Shown here: positions 49,390 to 57,964 of the stretch, piece after piece
Layout: every line of letters starts with the position of its first letter
Numbering within the stretch: the first letter of the stretch is position 1
Assembly (NCBI GenBank): GCA_003225455.1
Contig: QIAB01000073.1
Coordinates: 1-61,300 of the forward strand
DNA from: Acidobacteriota bacterium
Lineage (GTDB): Bacteria; Acidobacteriota; Terriglobia; Terriglobales; Acidobacteriaceae
DNA length: 61,300 nt
Direction: 5' to 3'
Made by a program: the position numbers and the translations under genes
Notes under the pieces: generated by a model
What the model saw: the letters and a program-made list of their open reading frames with translations, nothing else
Told to the model about the DNA's origin: nothing
Databases searched by the model: none

Positions 49390-50091
49390 ATGACCTTGCA
49401 GCATGTTGACATTCTGTTTCAATTGATCGTCTTCCTGTTCGCCATCAGCGTGCACGAATCGGCGCACGCCTGGATGGCAAACCGCTGCGGTGACCCGACT
49501 GCGCGCATGCTCGGCCGCATTACATTAAATCCCATCAAGCACATCGATCCGTTCGGGACGATTCTGCTGCCCCTTGTTGCCCTGTTTACTGGCATTCCGG
49601 TGCTTGGGTGGGCGAAGCCCACTCCGGTTGATCCGCGCAATTTTCGCAATCCGGTGCGCGATGACATTCTTACTTCAGTTGTAGGTCCCATCAGCAACTT
49701 CCTGGTGGTTTGCATCGCGGTGTTCGGTCTCGCGGCCATCGCGTTTACTTCGCAACTTGGAAGGGCAATCGTCCACTTAATCCCGCTGGTGTACCCCAAC
49801 CGATTAGAGGCGCTAGCATCTCAGACAAATTCTGTGCTCATGCCGCTGAGCCTTTTTGTGTACGACTTGATGGTGATCAATATCGTGCTCGGGGTTTTCA
49901 ATCTCATCCCGGTTCCTCCGCTCGATGGAAGCCATGTTCTGCGTCATTTCTTGCCGGACCCCGTGCGCCGCGCTTATGACATGATGGGATGGATAGGACT
50001 GGTGATCCTGGTGTATTTCGGCGGCGGTCTGCTGGGAAAGCTGATTTTCCCTGTGCTCAACGCCTTCGATAAGATCCTTCTAAAGTTCTAA
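49390..50091 (+). CDS. Site-2 protease family (M50) membrane metalloprotease
   Basis: 233 residues, polytopic. The zinc motif HESAH is in FAISVHESAHAWMANRCGD and the third ligand region in NLIPVPPLDGSHVLR; GRITLNPIKHIDPFGTILLP is typical of the compact, PDZ-less S2P subgroup. These enzymes cleave within membrane segments. Its stop overlaps the start of trpS by one base (TAATG), so it probably heads the trpS-scpA-scpB-rluB run. Confidence 0.88.
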   Translation: MTLQHVDILFQLIVFLFAISVHESAHAWMANRCGDPTARMLGRITLNPIKHIDPFGTILLPLVALFTGIPVLGWAKPTPVDPRNFRNPVRDDILTSVVGPISNFLVVCIAVFGLAAIAFTSQLGRAIVHLIPLVYPNRLEALASQTNSVLMPLSLFVYDLMVINIVLGVFNLIPVPPLDGSHVLRHFLPDPVRRAYDMMGWIGLVILVYFGGGLLGKLIFPVLNAFDKILLKF

Positions 50092-51143
50092 TGCCGCCAC
50101 GCTCCAATCAACGCAAGCGCGTGCTCAGTGGAATGCGCGCCACGGGCAAGCTCCACCTGGGAAATTTTGTCGGCGCTCTCGACAACTGGGTTCGCATGCA
50201 GGATCAGTACGAGTGCTTTTTCTTTATCGCCGACTGGCACGCTCTGACCACCGATTACGCCGACACGTCCGAAGTCAAGGCCAACTCGCTTGATGTCCTG
50301 CTGGACTGGCTTGCGGCTGGGCTCGATCCGGAGCGCTGCACCATGTTCATCCAGTCGCACGTGCCTCAGCACGCGGAATTGCATTTGCTCTTCTCCATGA
50401 TTACGCCGCTTGGCTGGCTGGAGCGCGTTCCCACGTACAAAGAACAGCGGGACAACATCACGGAAAAAGATCTCGGCACTTACGGCTTTCTTGGATATCC
50501 GGTACTCCAGGCTGCGGATATTCTGATGTACAAGGGAGATTTCGTTCCTGTCGGCGAAGACCAGGTTCCGCACGTCGAGTTGACGCGTGAAATCGCGCGC
50601 CGCTTCAACATGTTCTATAGCGGCAAGCGTTCTTACGTGTTTCCCGAGCCCCAGCCGCTCTTGACTCCTGCCGCCAAACTCCCTGGAACCGACGGTCGCA
50701 AAATGTCGAAGTCGTACAACAACACCATTATGCTCACCGACCCCGAGCCGGTGGTCCGGCAAAAGCTCAAGACCATGGTGACCGATCCCGCTCGCGTGCG
50801 GCGGACGGACCCGGGCAATCCCGACGTGTGTCCAGTTGGCGATTTGCACAAGATCTTCAGCGATCGCCCAACCATCGCCAAAGTCGACGTTGGCTGCCGG
50901 TCGGCAGGCATCGGATGTATCGAGTGCAAGAGCTGGGCGGCTGACGCCCTGGTTAATGTTCTGAATCCCATGCAGGAGCGCAGGAAAAAATACGAGGACA
51001 ATCCACGCTTGGCTTGGGATATTCTGGAGGCAGGCTCATCGCGCGCCCGCAAGATTGCCAGTGCGACTATGGATGAAGTGCGCGACGCGATGGGAATGTC
51101 TTTGGACTATCCGCCGCTGGGAAATGCGCGTGGTGCCAAGTGA
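50091..51143 (+). CDS. trpS: Tryptophanyl-tRNA synthetase
   Basis: 350 residues, class I synthetase. The ATP-binding signature appears as KLHLGNFVGAL (HIGH-like HLGN), YPVLQAADIL contacts the substrate, and GRKMSKSYNN is the KMSKS loop. An unusual CRSAGIGCIECK cluster lies near residue 270. It charges tRNA-Trp with tryptophan. It starts one base inside the stop of the M50 gene and is followed 6 bp later by scpA. Confidence 0.95.
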   Translation: MPPRSNQRKRVLSGMRATGKLHLGNFVGALDNWVRMQDQYECFFFIADWHALTTDYADTSEVKANSLDVLLDWLAAGLDPERCTMFIQSHVPQHAELHLLFSMITPLGWLERVPTYKEQRDNITEKDLGTYGFLGYPVLQAADILMYKGDFVPVGEDQVPHVELTREIARRFNMFYSGKRSYVFPEPQPLLTPAAKLPGTDGRKMSKSYNNTIMLTDPEPVVRQKLKTMVTDPARVRRTDPGNPDVCPVGDLHKIFSDRPTIAKVDVGCRSAGIGCIECKSWAADALVNVLNPMQERRKKYEDNPRLAWDILEAGSSRARKIASATMDEVRDAMGMSLDYPPLGNARGAK

Positions 51144-51149
51144 GATGAG

Positions 51150-52031
51150 ATGGCTCAGGAATTAAAAACCACATCAGAAACCTCGGTGCCGGCTCAGCCG
51201 GTCCTCGGTCAATTGCCCCAAACCGAGCAGAAGAAGCCCGAGCAAAAGAAAAAAGCAGAGAGCGATTTCCCGTTTGCGGTGACTGTCGGTGACGTTTACG
51301 AAGGCCCGCTCGACCTTTTGCTCGACCTGATTCGCAAGCAGGATATCGATATCTACGACATCCCGATTGCCCGAATCACGGCTCAGTATTTGGCATATGT
51401 CGAAAAACTTCGAGAGCTGGACGTGAACGTCGCTGCCGACTTTATTTATATGGCCGCGGTACTCATTCACGTTAAGTCGAAGATGCTGCTGCCGCGCGAT
51501 CCGGATGCTCCAGCGGCCGAAGACGATCCTCGATCCGAACTGGTCAATCGCCTGCTTGAGCACGAAAAATTCAAATCGGCAGCACAAATGCTCCTGCAAA
51601 AGCAGCAGATCGAAGATGCGGTGCGCCACAATCCCGCAATTAAAGAATTCATGGATGCGGAAGGCACCGATCCCGAAATTGCGGCCGACGTCATCGATCT
51701 GGTCAAGACGTTTCAGCAGATTCTTGACCGCGCTCGCTCCAGACCGCTAATCCAGGTGGATGAAGAAGCTGTCACCGTAGGGCAGATGATCGAATACCTC
51801 CAGCGGCGGCTTGCTCTGGAAGATCGCCCTCTCCGCCTGAAGCAGATTTTGCGCAACGTGAATTCACGCCAGGCGCTGGTGTGCATGTTTCTCGCGCTGC
51901 TCGAATTGGTGCGGCTCCAGGCAATCCAATTGCGCCAGGACCGCCTCTTCGGCGAGATTCTCCTGCGCAAGCATGTAGGTTTTGAAGCCGTTATGGCCGA
52001 ACAAGCTGCAGTACGCGACGATTGGAGATGA
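51150..52031 (+). CDS. scpA: Segregation and condensation protein A (ScpA, kleisin)
   Basis: 293 residues. A hydrophilic N-terminal tail (about 1-45) precedes the kleisin domain: FEGPLDLLLDLI-like YEGPLDLLLDLIRKQDIDIY, VAADFIYMAAVLIHVKSKML, and a C-terminal winged helix with QALVCMFLALLELVRLQAIQ. ScpA bridges SMC heads in the condensin complex with ScpB. It sits in the trpS-scpA-scpB-rluB gene run. Confidence 0.94.
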   Translation: MAQELKTTSETSVPAQPVLGQLPQTEQKKPEQKKKAESDFPFAVTVGDVYEGPLDLLLDLIRKQDIDIYDIPIARITAQYLAYVEKLRELDVNVAADFIYMAAVLIHVKSKMLLPRDPDAPAAEDDPRSELVNRLLEHEKFKSAAQMLLQKQQIEDAVRHNPAIKEFMDAEGTDPEIAADVIDLVKTFQQILDRARSRPLIQVDEEAVTVGQMIEYLQRRLALEDRPLRLKQILRNVNSRQALVCMFLALLELVRLQAIQLRQDRLFGEILLRKHVGFEAVMAEQAAVRDDWR

Positions 52032-52035
52032 TTAG

Positions 52036-52111
52036 TAGTGGTTAGTGATTAGTTGCTCGATGAGGGAAATTAAAATAAGGGCGGCTACTGACCACTATCC
52101 ACTAACCACTA
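52036..52111. repeat. Inverted/direct repeat CACTAACCACTA between scpA and scpB
   Basis: TAGTGGTTAGTG (52036-52047) and CACTAACCACTA (52100-52111) are perfect 12-bp arms. The right side also carries the direct repeat CCACTATCCACT. The tract ends at the scpB start. Confidence 0.7.
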
Positions 52112-52121
52112 TCCACTTTTT

Positions 52122-52841
52122 ATGAGCCTCAAACCCAAACTCGAAGCCATCATCTATGCAGCGGAAACTCCGATCACTTTAGATCAAATCATTCAACTGC
52201 TGAAAGATTCGCTCGTTGCGGAGGGAGCTGCCGACGATGCGGACGTACGCACCCGAGTTCGCACCGCCTTGGACGAACTTGTCGCCAGTTACAGCGCCGC
52301 CGAGCACGGTATCGAAATTCGCCAGGTTGCCGGTGGATATCGCATGTCCACGAAGCCCGAGCAGCACGATGTAGTCCGCGCTTTCGCCAAGAGCCTCAAG
52401 CCTCCTATTCGGCTTTCTCTTCCTGCGCTTGAAACTCTCGCCGTCATCGCGTACAAGCAGCCGGTTACCGTTCCTGAGATCAGCGAAATTCGCGGCGTGG
52501 ATTCGAGCGGCGTGATCGCGACTCTTCTCGAACGAAAGCTGATTACCACCGCCGGACGCAAGGCAGTTGTCGGCAGGCCAATTCTCTACAAGACCACAAA
52601 AGAATTCCTGCTGCGCTTCGGATTGAAGGATGTGGGCGAACTGCCCAGCATGGAGGAGTTCGAGAAGCTGGTGGCAGAATCGTTCCAGAGCGATCTCGTG
52701 CCCGTTGAGGAAACACCTCTGCCTGCCGAGCCAGAGACGACGACCCCGGCAGATTCTGAGCCGCAAGCTATTTCGCGCGAGCATGATCGTGAATTGGCAA
52801 CAGCGGAGCGGGGCAACGCTCCCGAAGATCCCGCGGCCTAG
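52122..52841 (+). CDS. scpB: Segregation and condensation protein B (ScpB)
   Basis: 239 residues. Two winged-helix domains: PKLEAIIYAAETPITLDQII and LPALETLAVIAYKQPVTVPE, then GVDSSGVIATLLERKLI and VGRPILYKTTKEFLLRFGLK. The C-terminal 50 residues are acidic and probably unstructured. ScpB dimers bind ScpA in the SMC condensin that organises and segregates the chromosome. Confidence 0.94.
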   Translation: MSLKPKLEAIIYAAETPITLDQIIQLLKDSLVAEGAADDADVRTRVRTALDELVASYSAAEHGIEIRQVAGGYRMSTKPEQHDVVRAFAKSLKPPIRLSLPALETLAVIAYKQPVTVPEISEIRGVDSSGVIATLLERKLITTAGRKAVVGRPILYKTTKEFLLRFGLKDVGELPSMEEFEKLVAESFQSDLVPVEETPLPAEPETTTPADSEPQAISREHDRELATAERGNAPEDPAA

Positions 52842-52888
52842 ATCGTCAGCGCGAACACCGACCCGTGCCTCTTACATCGTGGGACCGC

Positions 52889-53623
52889 ATGCCAGCTGAA
52901 CGCCTGCAAAAAATCATCGCTGCCGCGGGAATCGCATCTCGCCGCAAAGCTGAAGAATTAATCAGTCACGGTCAGGTCTCCGTAAATGGACAAATTGTTA
53001 CGGAGCTCGGCAGCAAAGCCGATCCTGAGCGGGATCACATACGCGTAAACGGCAAGCTTCTGCGCGGAGCTGAGCGCCACGTCTATCTCCTCATGAACAA
53101 GCCCAAAGGATACGTCACAACCGTAAGCGATCCCGAAGGCCGGCCCACGGTGATGGATCTTCTCCGTGGCGCAAGTGCGCGAGTCTATCCTGTGGGACGC
53201 CTCGATTACGCGAGCGAAGGCCTGCTCTTGCTCACGAACGATGGCGAATTGGCGAATCGCCTGATGAAGGCTGCGTCTCACGTACCGAAGACGTACTTGG
53301 TGAAGGTAGCCGGAGCGCCCTCCGCTGACGCACTTGCCAGGCTGCGTGAAGGCCTTTACATTCCGGCAAAAACCGGCAAGCGAGTGAAAACGGCGCCCGC
53401 GAAGATTCGTGTCATCCGGGAAGCAGATAATCCGTGGTATGAAGTCACTCTAATTGAGGGCCGCAATCGGCAAATCAGGCACATGTTCGAAGAAATCGGC
53501 CATCACGTAGAGAAAATCAAGCGCGTGCGTTATGGCCCGCTTCAGTTGGATGTTCATCCCGGCGAATTCCGCCGCCTCACGCCACAGGAAGTGGCGCGAT
53601 TGAAATCCGCCGCTAAACAGTAG
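52889..53623 (+). CDS. rluB: Pseudouridine synthase, RsuA/RluB family
   Basis: 244 residues. An N-terminal S4 RNA-binding domain (ERLQKIIAAAGIASRRKAEE) is followed by the RsuA/RluB/E/F catalytic motif GRLDYASEGLLLLTNDG containing the nucleophilic Asp, and EGRNRQIRHMFEEIGH. It makes pseudouridine in rRNA; the scpAB neighbourhood is typical of RluB. ATG 52889 was preferred to the in-frame GTG 52865. Its TAG stop lies at the edge of a palindromic element. Confidence 0.9.
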   Translation: MPAERLQKIIAAAGIASRRKAEELISHGQVSVNGQIVTELGSKADPERDHIRVNGKLLRGAERHVYLLMNKPKGYVTTVSDPEGRPTVMDLLRGASARVYPVGRLDYASEGLLLLTNDGELANRLMKAASHVPKTYLVKVAGAPSADALARLREGLYIPAKTGKRVKTAPAKIRVIREADNPWYEVTLIEGRNRQIRHMFEEIGHHVEKIKRVRYGPLQLDVHPGEFRRLTPQEVARLKSAAKQ

Positions 53624-53668
53624 CGCCGGCGTCCCCGCCGGCTGTCCAGGCGGGCGTCTCGCCCGCCG
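53621..53668. repeat. Composite palindromic element, reverse orientation
   Basis: Read on the minus strand: GGCGGGCG-AGA-CGCCCGCC, then TGGACA, then GCCGGCG-GGGA-CGCCGGC and GCTA. This is the same module as 4812-4860. The TAG stop of rluB forms its edge. Confidence 0.8.
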
Positions 53669-53681
53669 AACCTGCAAAAAA

Positions 53682-54704
53682 CTACGAATTCCCCATCATC
53701 GGCAGCCGCGCCGCGCCGTACAATCCCGCATCGCTTCCCAAAAGCGCGCGCGTAATGATGGTCTTCGTCGGGCCTCCCGGCTCCACTTGCGCTGAAGCTC
53801 CATGTCCGTCTGTCAGCAAAGCTGGCGCCGTTGCTGCATACACCATCGAACGTTGCCGCAGTTCCTCAAAGATGAACGGCGAGAACGCTTCCCAGGCGCT
53901 CGAAACACCTCCGCCGACCACATACATGGGAAGGTTGAGCGCGTTCACCAAATCGGCAATGCCGATTCCCAAAGCCCGGCCCACGCGTCCAAAAATTTTC
54001 CGCGCTTCCTCCTCTCCTTGAATCGCCAGGTTGTAAACCGCTTTAGCGCTGAACTCCGAATCGGAACTGGCGGCGCGCGCCAATGCTCCGCCTCGCCCAC
54101 CTGTCATCGCTTCTCGAGCCATTCTCACCACTGCGGTCGCAGAGGCGTACTGTTCAAGGCAGCCGCGATTTCCGCACGGGCATGGCACACCTTCCGCTTC
54201 CACCGTGATATGCCCAAACTCGCCTGCCATACCGGTCATGCCATGAAAAATGCGGCCAGCAAGCACAATGCCGCCGCCGACGCCGGTGCCCAGCGTGAGC
54301 ATAGCCATATCTTCGACGTCCCGTGCTGCTCCCAGCCATTTTTCGCCGAGGGCAGCGGCGTTGGCATCGTTCTCCAAAATCACCCGCGTGCCTAAGCGCT
54401 CTTCGATTTCGGCACGCACGTTCGTGTTTGCCCAGCCCGGCAAATTTGGCGACTCGCGCAACATTCCGGTCTTAATGTCAATGATCCCCGGCACGCCAAT
54501 GCCCATCCCTTGCAGTGCGCCGGCGTGCCCGTGCTTGGCTGCGAGCTGCTGGATGGCGCCGGTCATCTCGTGGATCACATGATCCTTGCCTCGCACCACT
54601 TTTGTGCCCAGCGTGATTTTTTCCAGCAACTGTCCGTGTTCATCCACCGCGGCGATCCGCAGATTCGTCCCGCCGAGGTCAACTCCAATGGAAAAATTGC
54701 TCAT
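53682..54704 (-). CDS. ROK-family glucokinase
   Basis: 340 residues. The ATP-binding IGVDLGGTNLRIAAVD is at the N-terminus, GIGVPGIID and ILENDANAAALGE (catalytic Asp) follow, LTLGTGVGGGIV is the second phosphate loop, and the ROK zinc motif is CPCGNRGCLEQYAS. The most likely activity is phosphorylation of glucose or a related hexose with ATP; no DNA-binding domain is present, so it is not a repressor. It stands alone between a palindromic element and a short spacer before mutM. Confidence 0.88.
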   Translation of the reverse strand: MSNFSIGVDLGGTNLRIAAVDEHGQLLEKITLGTKVVRGKDHVIHEMTGAIQQLAAKHGHAGALQGMGIGVPGIIDIKTGMLRESPNLPGWANTNVRAEIEERLGTRVILENDANAAALGEKWLGAARDVEDMAMLTLGTGVGGGIVLAGRIFHGMTGMAGEFGHITVEAEGVPCPCGNRGCLEQYASATAVVRMAREAMTGGRGGALARAASSDSEFSAKAVYNLAIQGEEEARKIFGRVGRALGIGIADLVNALNLPMYVVGGGVSSAWEAFSPFIFEELRQRSMVYAATAPALLTDGHGASAQVEPGGPTKTIITRALLGSDAGLYGAARLPMMGNS

Positions 54705-54821
54705 AACGGAAGGCTTGAGGGTACCATCTCGGATTTCCGATTTCCAATTGCCGATCTACGATTGAACACTTTTCGGCTACCTTCAAAAATCGGGCAATCG
54801 ATACCTTGAAAATCAGAAACT

Positions 54822-55679
54822 CTACTTCTGGCACTTCGGGCAGTAATGGCTGCTGCGTCCGGCGATGACAACGCGTTTTATGTAAGTTTTGCACACCAGG
54901 CAGGGTTCGCCTTCGCGACCATAAACTCTGTGTTGCAATTGAAAAAATCCTTCTTCGCCATCAGCATCTACATAGTCAGAGACAGAAGAGCCGCCAAGCT
55001 CGATAGCCTCCGTGAGAACTTCACGCACGGCAAGATACAAACGCCGAAGATCTTCCCGGCTGAGCGAAGCTGCCCGCCACCGAGGCCGAATTCTTGCCCG
55101 AAACAGCGATTCGTCCGCATAGATGTTTCCCACGCCGCTCAGCAATTTTTGATTCAACAGCGCACTCTTAATCGGTGTCTTGCGCCCGCGAAACAACCCA
55201 ACAAATCGTTCCAACTCGACCTGCAGCGGCTCCGATCCGGGCGCTTCGAACCCCCGTGCCACGCTCAACCGCCCGAACCGCCGAGGATCAACGAACCGCA
55301 GTTCCCTTCCTGAAGCCAACTTAACGATCGCGTGCGTGTGCTTCTCGATTTCATCCTCAGGTTTGCAAACCAGCATGCGCCCCGTCATCCCCAGATGAAC
55401 AATCCACTGCCCGCCCGTTTGTATGGGGCGGGCGCCCGTCAGCTTTCTTTTGGAACCGGCCCGTCCAGGAGCGCCATCGACTTCTAGATCAAACACAATG
55501 TGTTTCCCAACCCTGCGCACCGTAGCAATCCGCCTGGCCTCCAACGTTGCCACGATCTCTTGCGGCAATGACTTCAGCGGCTCCGGCTTCGATCCCAGCC
55601 ACACCGAGTCAATCACGTCTCCGGCTACACTCTTGTGCAGACCACGCGCGATAGTCTCAACTTCCGGAAGTTCAGGCAC
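54822..55679 (-). CDS. mutM: Formamidopyrimidine-DNA glycosylase
   Basis: 285 residues. It starts PELPEVETIARGL with the catalytic Pro2 and Glu3. QWIVHLGMTGRM and RFVDPRRFGRL follow, then the helix-two-turn-helix region (LLNQKLLSGVGNIYADE), and a zinc finger with CLVC and CPKC ends the protein. It excises 8-oxoguanine and Fapy lesions. An extra stretch of about 25 residues between FDLE and GGQW contains KLTGARPIQT, encoded by a GC palindrome at 55429-55438, so this is another in-frame insertion. Confidence 0.94.
   Translation of the reverse strand: MPELPEVETIARGLHKSVAGDVIDSVWLGSKPEPLKSLPQEIVATLEARRIATVRRVGKHIVFDLEVDGAPGRAGSKRKLTGARPIQTGGQWIVHLGMTGRMLVCKPEDEIEKHTHAIVKLASGRELRFVDPRRFGRLSVARGFEAPGSEPLQVELERFVGLFRGRKTPIKSALLNQKLLSGVGNIYADESLFRARIRPRWRAASLSREDLRRLYLAVREVLTEAIELGGSSVSDYVDADGEEGFFQLQHRVYGREGEPCLVCKTYIKRVVIAGRSSHYCPKCQK
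55429..55438. repeat. Palindrome core inside mutM
   Basis: CGGGCGCCCG is a perfect palindrome, extended on either side by partial family-A sequence (GGGG...GTC). It encodes part of a mutM insertion. Confidence 0.55.
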
Positions 55680-55818
55680 GAAACCAGTCTACAGTCGCCG
55701 ATCATCTGTCGTCAGCCGCTAAAACCAGCAGCTTCCGATCAGCGCAGGAGTGGTTAAAGCCGATCGCAGTCGAGCGACTCCGCGTCGTTACAATGACAAT
55801 CACTGTAGGGATGGCGGG

Positions 55819-56391
55819 CTAGGCTTGCGTTTCGTTGGAAACCAGGTCGAGAAATGCGCGGTGCACGCGCGTGTCGTCAGAAAGCTCTGGATGAAAAGTC
55901 GCTGCCATGATCTTCCCCTGCCGCACGACGACAGGATCCTTATCTTTGCCTTCCGTGGCTAGGACTTCGACTTCTCGACCGACGCGCTCGATCTTGGGCG
56001 CGCGAATGAAGACCATCTCTGTCGGGGAGCCAGCGAAAACACCTTCGCGGATGGAGCTGTCAACTTGGCGGCCGTAGGCGTTGCGTCTGATGACGATGTC
56101 TAGAGCGCCCAACCCTGCCTGCTGGGGATTTTCTACGTCGGTGGCCAACAGAATTGCGCCGGCGCAGGTTCCGAACGTCGGCTTCACGCGGACGAATTGT
56201 TTGAGTTTTTCGAATCCCGCTTCGCCGAGGAGCTTTAGGAAAGTACTGGATTCGCCGCCGGGGATGATCAGTCCGTCGATTTCGTCCAATTGCTCGGGCT
56301 TTTTGACGAGCACAACTTCGGCGCCCAGCTCTTCGAGCCGTTTGCGGTGTGCGTCGAAATCGCCTTGCAAGGCTAGGACACCAATTCTCAT
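55819..56391 (-). CDS. pdxT: Pyridoxal 5'-phosphate synthase glutaminase subunit PdxT
   Basis: 190 residues from ATG 56391. It has RIGVLALQGDFDAH at the start, LIIPGGESSTFLKLL, the nucleophilic Cys in FGTCAGAILLA, and the His/Glu pair in FHPEL. PdxT releases ammonia from glutamine and channels it to PdxS for vitamin B6 synthesis; pdxS is not in view. The frame extends to 56439 through the repetitive TTGGTCGTTGGTCG DNA, which is unlikely to be coding. Confidence 0.93.
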   Translation of the reverse strand: MRIGVLALQGDFDAHRKRLEELGAEVVLVKKPEQLDEIDGLIIPGGESSTFLKLLGEAGFEKLKQFVRVKPTFGTCAGAILLATDVENPQQAGLGALDIVIRRNAYGRQVDSSIREGVFAGSPTEMVFIRAPKIERVGREVEVLATEGKDKDPVVVRQGKIMAATFHPELSDDTRVHRAFLDLVSNETQA

Positions 56392-56398
56392 AATCGCC

Positions 56399-56424
56399 GT
56401 TGGTCGTTGGTCGTAGGTCGCTGA
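56399..56424. repeat. GTTGGTCGT short tandem repeat
   Basis: TTGGTCGTTGGTCGTAGGTCG lies just upstream of pdxT. A related iterated tract (GATTTCCGATTTCCAATTG) lies upstream of the ROK gene near 54730. Confidence 0.5.
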
Positions 56425-56580
56425 CAGATCGGTTGTCACCCAATTTGATTTTAATCTATGAGAGGCAACAAATGAGGGTCAAAAGCCCCCCTACTTTCGC
56501 CAAGAAAACTAAAGAGGATGGTACCCGGCTTCGACTAGGACCCTGCCGTATCATGAATTAGCTCGGAGACGGGAGCGACC

Positions 56581-56781
56581 ATGCGAATCCTGAACATTGT
56601 GTGCGGAGTTGCGGTCCTACTCACTACGCTGCATCTCGGACGTGGAGTGCATCACTTTTTAGGCATGGCATCCCACGAGGGCCTTCACAGCCCCGCTCTT
56701 TGGGCGGGCACAGCTACGGCCTTCGTGGTGTGGATCTTTTCGTTTGTCGGAGGTTGTTTACTTCTGAGCCGGGGCCGGTGA
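56581..56781 (+). CDS. Small two-helix membrane protein
   Basis: 66 residues. There are two predicted membrane segments ([19 protein letters not shown] and [18 protein letters not shown]), with His-rich text between them ([17 protein letters not shown]). GGGAG precedes the ATG. Nothing is known of its function. It is divergent from pdxT and convergent with the broken paralogue at 56831. Confidence 0.6.
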   Translation: MRILNIVCGVAVLLTTLHLGRGVHHFLGMASHEGLHSPALWAGTATAFVVWIFSFVGGCLLLSRGR

Positions 56782-56830
56782 CGAATACTGGAATCTTTCC
56801 TGCGGTGAGGTCGCTTCCCGGAATGCGAGC

Positions 56831-57211
56831 CTACGCACTCGCCGCCGATACCGGCTCTCCTGCCCGCTTTGCCGGAGCCAGCACGATCAGCGGTACTCCG
56901 ATCACAATGAGGATAGCCACCCCCGCAAGGTGTCCGCGTTCGCTCGCATCCCGCAATGCCATGATCGCCATAACCGCGGCGTGGGCAAAGCTCGACTATG
57001 CGGCGAAGGCGATCAGGCTGCGGTGAGCCGACGGGTTCCGCACCGCTAGCAACAAAAGAGTCCCGAGGACGAAATATAGGCTGAGCATCATCGCGTCGGT
57101 GTACCCGGACTGATCCCGGTTCCATAAAATCGACGTCACTGGATAAATCCCAGCCGTAAACAGCAATCCCACCACCACCAACACAACCTTCAGCGCCCGC
57201 TCTCGCCACAC
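56831..57211 (-). pseudogene. Small four-helix membrane protein, nonsense copy
   Basis: It is paralogous to the intact gene at 57527-57889. It shares a GGAGGGCA(A/C)-type ribosome site and start (RERALKVVLV), and NPSAHRSLIAF. At 56996-56998 the codon matching Trp (TGG) in the intact copy (FTAWSSFAHGG) is TAG. Beyond it the frame stays open and similar (SSFAHAAVMAIMALRDASER, then VIGVPLIVLAPAKR) to a stop at 56831. A single point mutation therefore appears to have broken it. Confidence 0.82.
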
Positions 57212-57320
57212 GTTGCCCTCCTGCCAAATAACGAAAACCCGCAAACGACGTTTCTTCGGAAATCTTAGGGACGGCAAGAAGCCGAAGTCAGCTATCTGAA
57301 AAGGCGCGCCTCTTTTGAAA

Positions 57321-57358
57321 GTAGCGCCGCCGTCCCGGCGGCTGTCCGGCGGGTGTCA
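57321..57358. repeat. Composite palindromic element with partial A, reverse orientation
   Basis: On the minus strand it reads CACCCGCC, GGACA, GCCGCCG-GGA-CGGCGGC, GCTAC: half of A, the linker and a variant B. Confidence 0.7.
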
Positions 57359-57526
57359 CAGCGGCCAAGAGGAAGCGGACCATCTCTCATTTGCCTAAAT
57401 CGACGCGGACGGCGCTAGGAAAGCAAGCCGCGAAAGTCGCTAAGCAGAAGCATCGTAGCTCGAAATGACTACGTCCCACCCTCCGCGCCTCGCTGGCTTT
57501 GCGAGACATGGGACTGCCGCGCAACC

Positions 57527-57889
57527 CTACGCCGCCGCTGCCGATACTCGCTCTCCTTTTGCCGGAGCCAGCACAATCAGAGCTATTCCGATAATAAAGA
57601 GCACAACCACGCCCACTAGTTCTCCGCGTTCGATCAGTTTTCGATATGCCTGCACGGCCATCACTCCGCCGTGAGCAAAACTCGACCATGCAGTGAAGGC
57701 GATCAGACTGCGGTGCGCCGACGGGTTCCGTGCCGCTAGCAGCAAGAAAATCCCGAGCGTGACGTAGAGGCTGAGCAGCATCGCCACCGCCGGCTCCCGC
57801 GAGAAAAACACCATCAACGGATAAACTCCCGCCGTAAACAACAATCCCACCAGCACCAATACAACCTTTAACGCCCGTTCTCGAAGCAT
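57527..57889 (-). CDS. Small four-helix membrane protein, intact copy
   Basis: 120 residues with about four membrane segments (VVLVLVGLLFTAGVYPLMVF, MLLSLYVTLGIFLLLAA, WSSFAHGGVMAVQAY, GVVVLFIIGIALIVLA). The pattern resembles a small uncharacterised family (DUF6632-like; my recall, not checked). GGAGGG lies just before the ATG. It is the intact partner of the nonsense copy at 56831, probably a tandem duplication. Confidence 0.68.
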   Translation of the reverse strand: MLRERALKVVLVLVGLLFTAGVYPLMVFFSREPAVAMLLSLYVTLGIFLLLAARNPSAHRSLIAFTAWSSFAHGGVMAVQAYRKLIERGELVGVVVLFIIGIALIVLAPAKGERVSAAAA

Positions 57890-57964
57890 CGTGCCCTCCT
57901 GCTAAATCACGTGACGTGGAGCCGCCATGTACGTCGGAATCTTAGGGATGCGAAGAGGTAGAAG

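Noticed and set aside
56685-57227. 180-codon minus-strand frame rich in Arg and Gly
   Set aside because: It is a shifted reading of the nonsense membrane-protein copy, whose own frame matches its paralogue.
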